Assembly (NCBI GenBank): GCA_903813345.2
Contig: CAIIXF020000006.1
Location: 2,604,001-2,668,000, forward strand
Length of the DNA: 64,000 nt
From: Owenia fusiformis
Taxonomy: Eukaryota; Annelida; Polychaeta; Sabellida; Oweniidae
Direction of reading: 5' to 3'
Shown: positions 48,323 to 57,900 of the stretch, piece by piece
Position numbering within the stretch: position 1 is the stretch's first letter
Layout of the letters: the number at the start of each line of letters is the position of its first letter
The notes under the pieces: generated by a model
The model's input: only the letters and a program-made list of their open reading frames with translations
Told to the model about the DNA's origin: nothing
The model's database searches: none
Program-made: the position numbers and the translations under genes

Positions 48323-49350
48323 TCACGCCCGGTGATCGTGAAAATGGGACGGAGGGGGGGGGGAGCAGGCAATTTCCGCTAGAAAATTCAACAAATCTGG
48401 TAAAATTATTTTTTCAAGACAGAGTTTACGATTGAATTGCAAATTGAATAAGCGCACGGTATGATAAAATATGTTAGGTATTCTAGGATTATTTTTCAAC
48501 CGATACTCTTTTAAGATATAAGATCTATTAAAAAAGGCGCAGCGCAACCAACGTGCAAAAGTCAAAGTTTTTGCTATAAATCAAGCAACAATGGACTACA
48601 CGACCTGTAATAAATACTTGTAAGTGATGTTATCATAACTAAATTAATGTCATTGCTGAATTTATAAAATAAGTTTCCATACGTAAAATAAAAAATAATC
48701 GAAAATAATTAAAATGGGACGGAGGGGGGGAGGGGACGGAGGGGGGAGTAATAATTCTATAAAGTGAAACAACTTCACACGAATTCTTGTGTTTGAAAAA
48801 TGAACTCATTAACTTAGTAAGAAGCTGGATGATATACCCCTGGAGACTGAAAAATGGGGACATTTGGAGTAAAAGGACTTAAAGTCGCGAAACATCTCTA
48901 ATCATGTCTTATATACATATTGCTCTCCCCTCCGTCCCCGGCCCCTCCCCCCACTCCATCCCAAATTCATTATTTTCGATTATTTTTTATTTCACATATG
49001 GAAACTTATTTTATAAATTCAGCAATGACATTAATTTAGTTATGATAACATCACTTACAAGTATTTATTACAGGTCGTCCAGACCATTGTTGCTTGATTT
49101 ATAGCAAAAACGTTGATTTGTGCCTGTTGATGGCCTTGCACCTTTTTTAATAGATCTCATACCTTAGATGCGTATCGTTTCAGAAAAAATCCCAGAAAAC
49201 CTAACATATTCTACCATACCGTGCGCCTATCCATTTAGCAATTCAATAGTAAACTTTTTCTTGAAAAAATAAATCTTCCAGATTTGTTGAATTTCCTAGC
49301 AGAAATTGCCTGCTCCCCCTCCGTCCCATATTCACGATCACCGGGCGTGA
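48323..49350. mobile_element. 1-kb fold-back element with TCACGCCCGGTGATCGTGAA ends
   Basis: The left end TCACGCCCGGTGATCGTGAA and the right end TTCACGATCACCGGGCGTGA are perfect inverted copies over 20 bp. Arms of about 400 bp (48323-48755 and 48920-49350) stay homologous, with matching G-rich/C-rich blocks (GGGACGGAGGGGG) at both arm ends and a short loop between. GAG flanks both sides (48320-48322 and 49351-49353), a possible 3-bp target duplication. No transposase. It lies between the PLP enzyme and NOS1AP genes. Confidence 0.8.
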
Positions 49351-50280
49351 GAGTGCAACTTTGAAATCCTTTAAAAACAACACATAATATTTTCACTTGG
49401 ATTTGCAACTTCTGCAATGGTGTTGCAAATGTTCTAGTTCTCGAACTCCCAGTTCCATATGAACACAGTTCTTTGCAAATTATGTTCATGAATCAAACAA
49501 AAATGAAATGAATTAATTTAACAATATTGACATTTATTTGCATTTCTCACTGAACACAACATAGCAACATATATATGCACCCTATCTGAAATTATTGCAG
49601 CAAATTATAGTGTTAGAACTATGCAAATATACTAAAACCACAATCAATGTTTAAAATAATTCATATACATGTACATGTACCTTGATTACGATTTACAATT
49701 ACTTGAAAACAATAAACATTGGGGTAGGGGTGTCCCTTGTGGGTCCCCCAGAAATAAAATAGTGCATCATTCTTTGCAGAGATATGGGTGATGTTTGATA
49801 GTCATGTTTTACTTAATAAATTATTTTATTTGATCTTGTTCATTGATTTTAGTTATTTCGGTAAATACAAATGAAATGTCAAAAATCCAGAATATAAGTA
49901 CCTTATCTTAATTTAAATTAAATAATACGCAAATCAGTCATTGTCTCTTTGGTCTCATTAAACTTGTTACACAACCTTCTTCCTTGTTTTTTCCAAAACA
50001 TTATCTCAACTTCCCAAGGCAAACACACTGTATCTCATCAATGTACCAATGTAAGAAAGTATTAAAAAATAACTCATGCTCCTTATAAAATCTGAAACGA
50101 ACACAATCTAAAATAAAGTTTGTAGACGATTCCTCTTATTGTTACAAGGTGGACCAATTAACTTTTTTAAACAAAAAAAGATGTCATTTGATTTTGATAT
50201 AGAGAATCAACATAATATACCATTGTAGTCCATTAAATTGTTTTCCAATACCTTGGAATTAAATCAAGTCTGAACCAGAA
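49351..50280. other. Unannotated stretch
   Basis: AT-rich, nothing recognised. It lies downstream of the NOS1AP gene and upstream of the PLP enzyme gene. Confidence 0.45.
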
Positions 50281-50284
50281 CAAC

Positions 50285-51320
50285 GGCAACGCCAAAGCGT
50301 AGCAAATCCCATCGAACAGCCATGGATGGCATTTTTACAAACAAAGGATATAGCAAAAATGGCAGCCATTTTTCAAAATGGCCACCTTCTACCAAAAGTG
50401 TCATAGGACAGTGTGTCATGCTTATAGTATTCATATACCAAATATGAACAAAATCGCTCCACTACTTTTCAAGTTATAGTAAAATACGTTAAAATGGCGG
50501 CCATTTTTCAAAATGGCCACCTTCTACCAAAAGTTCCATTAGACAGTGTGCCATGCTTATAATATTCACATACCAAATATGAACAAAATCGCTTCACTAC
50601 TTTTCGAGTTATAGTAAAATACGTTAAAATGGCGGCCATTTTTCAAATTTTTTCAAAATGGCCACCTTCTACCAAAAGTGTCATAGGACAGTGTGTCATG
50701 CTTATAGTATTCACATACCAAATATGAACAAAATCGCTCCACTACTTTTCGAGTTATAGTAAAATACATTAAAATGGTGGCCATTTTGAAAAATGACGGC
50801 CATTTTTCAATTTTTCAAAATGGCCACCTTCTTCTTAAAGTGTCTTTAGACAGTGTGCAATGTTTATAGTATTCACATACCAAATATGAACAAAATCGTT
50901 CCACTACTTTTCGAGTTACAGCAAAAATCGTAAAATAACGAGTAAAGACCCCCATTTTTCAAGATGGCTGCCATGTGCTTCTTTAATATCTACATTTCTA
51001 GCTTTATTAATGTCCTATATAATTTTTTTAAATCTAAAACATATTGCTATTACAGTTTTACATATTGCACCTAAATTACTGTAAATTCGGCACTAAAATG
51101 GCCGCCATTTTGAAATGATCGGCCACTTTGAAAATCGGCTTTCGAGCAGAACTTCTACCCCCATAGGGTATATATGTACAAAATATGAATAAAATCGGGC
51201 CAACGGTATTTGAGTTATTGCCCGGACGGAGAGACGGACGTACGTACGGACGGACGGACGGACGGACGGACGGAGGCGTTCCCTATATCCCTCCGAACTT
51301 CGTTCGATGGGATAATTAGG
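50285..51320. mobile_element. Repeat element with AAAATGGCGGCCATTTT array and (GGAC)n tract
   Basis: Four copies of about 135-145 bp start at about 50355, 50490, 50627 and 50772. Each begins with AAAATGGCGGCCATTTTTCA, then CAAAATGGCCACCTTCTACC. A unique part follows and then a (GGAC)n tract at about 51223-51275. AATCCCATCGAAC near 50306 is inverted near 51300 (GTTCGATGGGATAAT), suggesting element ends. No coding capacity. Confidence 0.6.
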
Positions 51321-51944
51321 CGTTCTGATATTTTAATTCAATTAAGAATGAGCTAAGGTTCTTAGTATTACATTTTGATTAATTTGAAACATAATCTCTT
51401 TAATAATAACATCATACATATTGAAAACTGGTACTGGAAAACATTGAAATAATTACAAGCAATACAACCCAACAATTATGCACCAAAATCAAACATTGCA
51501 CTTGAACAACGAATAAATGTTTTATGTTTGAATGTCATACACATAAAGTTTAACATATTAACCAGAAAATGATTACAATGGTCAATTTCAAATAAAAACA
51601 TCAGGTATATGTTTGACCAATAAAATGTGCAATTGTTCTGTTTAATCAAGACATAGCAAAAAGAGGAAATTACATGATTTGATTGTTCAGTAACTGATAA
51701 TAACTATGTCATATTTACAGCATCATTTTGACCAAACCATGGAGGGTCAATACATTAATAATCAAGTAAAAAAGTTTACTGTTCTAAATTACTATGTGTA
51801 TGCACAGGTCTCTTAAATTGGAATATCATTGTCTTAAAGGAAAACTTAAACTGCATACTAAAATTCGGTCCCGATAATATGATAAACTTTTATAGAACTT
51901 TATATAGTCTTTTACAAAATAAAATAAAATAAATTATAATCAAG

Positions 51945-52470
51945 CACTGTAAAACTTGCATTTCTGAACACCTCTCTAATCTGAACACCTCTTAATATGA
52001 AAACTTATTTTAGTCCCAATTTATAATCTGACATAGACTTCAGTGTTACAAACACCTCTAAGTGAACACCTGCCAATCAGAAACACTTTTGGCCAGTCCC
52101 AGTTCACAGGGAGATATGCCGAGTACTAAAATAGTACTCATGGCATTTTAGCGCTAACTGAGTACTCATTTCAGTAAATATTAGTACTAAATGAGCACCT
52201 TTGATATGAGTACTGATTTATAGCATGTTTTAGTACTAAATTAGTACTCATATGATGAGTGATAAAATAGCAGTAATTTCATTGACTTTTTAGCACTAAA
52301 TGAGTACTCATATCATGAATTAGTACTAAATTAGCACTCATGGCAAGTACTCATGGGTGCACTTTTGCCAGAGTGATTACTTAGTACTAATTTTGTACTA
52401 ATTAACTTAATTAAGTAATCGGCATATCTCCCTGTGAAATTGTGTTCGGATTAGAAAGGTTTTACTATAT
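51945..52470. mobile_element. Older pogo/Tigger-like MITE, interrupted by a second MITE
   Basis: The left end CTGTAAAACTTGCATTTCTG, then AACACCTC faces a right end whose reverse complement reads AGTAAAACCTTTCTAATCCG, then AACACAA. The 'GTAAAACCTCTCTAATCCGAACACC' style of terminus resembles pogo/Tigger MITEs from general knowledge. The internal part is split by the element at 52103-52438. Confidence 0.5.
52103..52438. mobile_element. MITE with perfect 20-bp inverted ends and AGTACT-rich interior
   Basis: TTCACAGGGAGATATGCCGA (52103-52122) is exactly inverted at 52419-52438. The interior is almost wholly made of variants of TTAGTACTAA and GAGTACTCAT, i.e. repeated AGTACT palindromes. 336 bp, non-coding. 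No clear direct target duplication. It is nested in the pogo-like element. Confidence 0.75.
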
Positions 52471-52474
52471 GTGT

Positions 52475-53876
52475 ACATGTCTTTAGTTTTCCTTTGACAG
52501 AAAAAATGATGACCATAGAATAAAAGAAACTTCATAAATTGTTTGCACCATGTACATAAAGAACTATCATAAATATATTCTTATATACATTATATTTATA
52601 ATACATACTATGTACACCTTAACGCCACCTTTATGTATCTACCCAAACTAAATTGATCTACAATATCGAGGGAGTCCATTGAACAGCTTGTATTTTCTAA
52701 ATAATGTCTGACAATTAATCTTTGGGCTGTTTCATTCTTTCTCAAAGAAATACAGCTCCATTTAAATTGCATGTTTCCATGAAATCCCTCTTGTGTGTGT
52801 TAACATTAGGTAAATACTAAATATTACCTCTGACACATTCTAATTGCACATGTTTTACACACATATTCACATATATCTAAATACTGTTCAAAGTCATAAA
52901 ATGTAAAAGTTCAAAACTGTATATTTTATAGGGAAATATGTAGATAAACATATACCATCACTTTCCTGGAGTTTCAATGATTCTCCATTATGCTTATAAT
53001 TTATCATAGCTATTTTTCTTTCAAAATGAGATGTGACTTTTTTCATGTTATACCATCATTATGCAATTTTACATTACATAGAAAAACTATATTAATATTA
53101 TATACTTTCCCATGGTGAGATTCATCCGTTTCATGAGATCAAATATTACATATCTGTTCAACCAAAGATTATCATTGACCTTACACCTTTGTTTAGCCAA
53201 AATGTCAGGTTGATGAGTAGCATTGGTATATTTTAAGACCATATAATTAAAATTGAACAAACATGAAGTAAATTGAATCAGTTTTGTTGGTTAAGATTAT
53301 CATATATACTTGTTCATCAACCCCGGATCATTTGGATTAAAGCATACTACACAATAAGTCAAATAGAAAATTACAGAAAATGGATTTCAAATATGACCAT
53401 CATTATACTCTGAAATAACAAAATATGACATAAACATATGAGAACTCATACTACCTAACTAACCATATGAGACACATCCTTAATTTAATGAATGTGAACA
53501 TGTGTGTTTGTCTGATCAGTTAGATCAAAGTGGATGGGATAAACGTCCTTGAGGATAATTATCCCCTATTCACTAGTTTATACAGTGACCTAGGGTCATA
53601 TAGATGGGGATTTTATCCTATAGAACAATTTCTCCCAAGCTATCTAAAAAGAGTACATCTAGGATCATATTGCTTACACAATGCACTGTATAAGGATATC
53701 TGACATTGTCAGAAAATGAATTGAATGTAAACATCAAGACTGGGTATGCTAAATATGTACATCTATCCCACCAGTATTCACTTCCAAACTGCATTATTTA
53801 TAAGAAATAAATAGTAAAAGGTACATGTAGGAAACATTCACGTAACTCAGGGTGTGTCATGAGTTCATGTGGTGGT
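52475..53876 (-). other. Probable 3' UTR and downstream region of NOS1AP
   Basis: 1.4 kb of AT-rich DNA after the NOS1AP stop. No clear poly(A) signal could be chosen and no gene or element was recognised. Confidence 0.4.
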
Positions 53877-54917
53877 TCATGGTGTAAGAGCTTCAAATTC
53901 ATCAAAAGTCATAGAGTCAAGTCTTCTTGGCTGTGTTGGGACACCAGAATCATCAGATGCTTCTGTGTTCTCTTCGTCAGATATACTAGCGAGAGGAACT
54001 TTGATTTTATCAACTAAAGAATTGTTTGACTTTTGCGGAACTGAATTTGCCTGATCCCTTTTAGAATATACATCTCCTGGACTTTTGCTGAGATTTTTCA
54101 CGCTTATAATGCTATCATGAGTTTCAGTTGAATTATTTGCACTTTTTTCACAATCGTCTGTATTTTTACGTTCCTCAAGTTGTATGGTTACCGCCGAGCC
54201 ATTTGATTGGCTGGAGAGCCTCATAATGTCAACAGAACTTTCTGTATGTCCGCTGTTGTAGCTGTCTCTTTTGTTACCCTCATCACTAGACCCAGAACTT
54301 GCCTGAGAATTCCTGGGTGATCTCCTAGAGTTAGGAGGTGGGGGATTAATTTTTGGGGTTAAATTCAGGTTTAGTCTATTGCCGCTAGCATCCTGGGACG
54401 GACATGGCACAATTATTTTTTGTCCATTATCCACACCTCCATTGTTTGTGTTTAAAGCTTTTTTCTCGCCATCAGTTGAAAGTCTTTTTCCATATCCTTG
54501 TGTATCCCTCTGAGAGGGGTCACTATGCGTAGGTGTCTGTCCATATTTTGGTCCCCCAAGGACTCTATCCCCCGAGCTATTAACCACAGGAGTATGGTAT
54601 GTATAACTCTGGTAGAAGAGACTGTCCCCCCCTGCACCTACTCCACCCTGACCTGTAATCCGACTAGACGGTGTATACCACCCTTGGCTGTTACTCCCAC
54701 CATTTGTATCTGACTGACTCATGCTATATGAGAGACTATCTGATGACATCTCCTTGTGGCCGCTATCTGGTGATTCTGTGTAGTCTGACTTGATGTTTGT
54801 GTTCTCAAATGTTGCATTTTCTGCGCTGGCCTGTAAATGTTGGGCCTCAATCTCCTTGAAGGTTGGGATGTGGACTGGTTGACACTCAGGGGTATTTGGA
54901 TCTGTCAACACTGGAAT
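53877..54917 (-). CDS. NOS1AP: NOS1AP terminal exon (nearest acceptor)
   Basis: 347 codons including TGA, starting right after TTGCAG at 54918-54923 with IPVLTDPNTPECQPVHIPTF. A low-complexity, Ser/Asn/Gly-rich tail follows with YTESPDSGHKEMSSDSLSYS, NPPPPNSRRSPRNSQASSG and the end MTFDEFEALTP. The frame stays open upstream to a stop at 55317-55319, so any of five further acceptors (up to 55277) would add whole 24-residue blocks. Which acceptor is used cannot be told without transcripts. Confidence 0.85.
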   Translation of the reverse strand: MPVLTDPNTPECQPVHIPTFKEIEAQHLQASAENATFENTNIKSDYTESPDSGHKEMSSDSLSYSMSQSDTNGGSNSQGWYTPSSRITGQGGVGAGGDSLFYQSYTYHTPVVNSSGDRVLGGPKYGQTPTHSDPSQRDTQGYGKRLSTDGEKKALNTNNGGVDNGQKIIVPCPSQDASGNRLNLNLTPKINPPPPNSRRSPRNSQASSGSSDEGNKRDSYNSGHTESSVDIMRLSSQSNGSAVTIQLEERKNTDDCEKSANNSTETHDSIISVKNLSKSPGDVYSKRDQANSVPQKSNNSLVDKIKVPLASISDEENTEASDDSGVPTQPRRLDSMTFDEFEALTP

Positions 54918-57900
54918 CTGCAAGGGGAATGCAATAGAATTAAAGACTGCTTGACACTCAGGGCTGTTGGGATCTGTTAACACAGGAATCTGCAAGGAGT
55001 ATGCAATAGAATTAAAGACTGGTTGACACTCAGGGGTATTTGGATCTGTCAACACTGGAATCTGCAAGGAGAATGCAATAGAATTAAAGACTGGTTGACA
55101 CTCAGGGCTGTTGGGATCTGTTAACACAGGAATCTGCAAGGAGAATGCAATAGAATTATAGACTGGTTGACACTCAGGGGTATTTGGATCTGTTAACACT
55201 GGAATCTGCAAGGAGAATGCAATAGAATTAAAGACTGGTTGACACTCAGGGGTATTTGGATCTGTTAAAATAGGAATCTGCAAGGAGAATGCAATAGAAT
55301 TATAGACTGGTTGACACTAAGGGGTATTTGGATCTGTTAACAAAGGAATCTGCGAGAAGAATGCAACAGAATTAAGGACCAGTTGACACTCAGGGGTATT
55401 TGGATCGGTTAACACAGGAATCTGCGAGGAGAATGCAACAGAATTAAGGACTGGTTGACACTCGGGGGTATTTGGATCTGTTAACACTCAAATCTGCGAG
55501 GAGAATGCAACAGAGTAAGGACTGGTTGACACTCAGGGGTATTTAGATCTGTTGACACAGGAATCTGCAAGGAGAATGCAATAGAATTAAAGACACTGAG
55601 GGATTTGTCAAAACTGGAATTTACAAAGAGAAGGCAACAGAATTAAGGACCGGTTGACACTCAGGGGTATTAGGATCTGTTAACACAGGAATCTGGAAGG
55701 AGAATGCAATACAATTAAGGACTGGTTGACACTCAGGGGTATTTAGATCTGTTGACACAGGAATCTGCAAGGAGAATGCAAAAGAATTAAGGACTGGTTG
55801 ACACTCAGGGGTATTTGGATCTGTTAACACTGGAATTTGCAAGAATAATTCAATAGAATTATGGACTGGATGACACTCAGGTTATTGGAATAAAGGCTGA
55901 CACTCAGGAGTGTTGGGATCCACCAAACCAGGAATCAACAAGAAAAATACATTAGAATTTCACACTGGTTGACAATACAAGACAAAACGGATCAAAAGAT
56001 CCACAGATACAACTAATTCTACTCAATAAAATGATTTACTCTCAATTCTAATCTTCCCAATTTTTTCAGTTTAAAAAAGGTAAAAAAAAGTATGCATAAT
56101 AAATCAATATTCTAACCTCCATAGCAGAATAGCAAAGGAGTTGGTAATAGAATACTAAATCAAAAGAAAACATGAATTATTTTCACAATGTTATGTTTTT
56201 TGAAAAAATCATGTGGCACTGACTAAAATAAATATGCCACTATTATATTATGAATAGTAAGTGCTGACAATGGCAGATTTCTTCACAATCATCTAATTTT
56301 AAAACAGAGAAATACTTTTACCTGTGGTGTCATCGCCTGTAGTGCTTCAAACTTTTCCAATATGGATGGCATCTTCCTGTCGGCTGCTGGTCTCATTTCC
56401 AGTTCCTGTATCCTAGCAACCAGTTGATTGATGTGTTCCAAAAGGTCTCTGTTGTGTAGCAACAACTGGTGTGTACGGGCCTAAGATCAGAGCAGAGAAT
56501 CAGTAAAAAGAATCATGTTTATAAGTAATTTGCGATATCAGCATGAGGTCAAAATATCCTAATGGTCAGTTCTCATTACATTCTATTCCATTTAAAATAA
56601 AACAAAGATGGGTTTACTCTTGATATATTTCACGAGAATTGCAAAATTTAGGAAAACATGCATCCTCGGTCATATTTACTAAAACTCCCCTAGGTTACAA
56701 AACCTTGAAATGTAAACAGCTGTCAATCAAAACATTCTTGGTTGGTGGTGTTCAGAGAATACAGCTTTTACTGTATACAAAAAGTAAAATGTACCTGTGC
56801 CTCAATTCTGGCAGCTGATTCTGCAGAAAGCTGGTCTTTCAATAGCTGTACCTGTGCTATCGCAACCTGGAAATACAATTCATTCATTTATTCATTCATT
56901 CAATTCAATTTATTTCACCAAATGACTCTTTCTTAGATAACTTGTGGAGATGAGTTATATATTGGGGACTACAATTTGGAACCCATTTAGGAAAATGTTT
57001 CATGCAAAAAACTATTTTGTTTTCAAAACACTTTTCATCTTATTGGGGTTTAAGAACCCTTGCAAAATCATTTTTTCATAAATCAATACATTCTTGTAAC
57101 AAGGTGTTAACATGCAATATGTCACCACCTGCCATTCCCTACAGATGTTGAACGCTGCCTGCCGACAGCTTAACACCATACACAAAAATGTGGGAGACTA
57201 TAACAATATGTCATCATTTGTGGAGGTGACATAAAAACAGATTATTTTTACCTGGGTTTGTTGTGTTTGCTGCTCAAGTTGTTGTCTTAGCAACTGTATC
57301 TGATGATGTGTACTCAATGGTGTCTGTGCATCAGGTACATAACTTTGCGTCAACATGTGAGGTGTGCCACCTATTGGTGATGATATAGTTGCTCCCACCT
57401 GAATAGATAATATGAACCATATAAATAACAATTATGTAAATACTTATTATTCATTTGTTTTATTGACATGTACATGTTCAAAATACAGAATTAGCATACA
57501 TTAATTATCGATCAATGTTCAGCAGTGGCAGATATTCACATGTTATTTTCTTAGTATTGGTTAATATAATGGTTTTCAGTTTCACCCAATAGACGGTTTG
57601 CCATTGTGAATTATAAATCGAGAACAATGGAGTACAATTCAATCTTATTTATTAGTTTTGCACTCCCAATGTGGCCAAAATTTTATATAATTTTCAGTTC
57701 AATTTTTCATCGTGAGATATCACAGCCTTCTCTCAGTTTCCTTCTCGTGCATGGCAGAGATGGTCTGAGTATCAGAATGACAATTTTTGATTATTGACAA
57801 TCCATATTAAATTAATCAATTTGGTGAAAGATATCATTTACATAGTTTTATAATATTTAACCCCTTTTGGACCAACATGATTTATGGCATCAATCTTTTC

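Noticed and set aside
53869-54713. Plus-strand frames opposite the NOS1AP last exon
   Set aside because: They are shadows of the minus-strand coding sequence.
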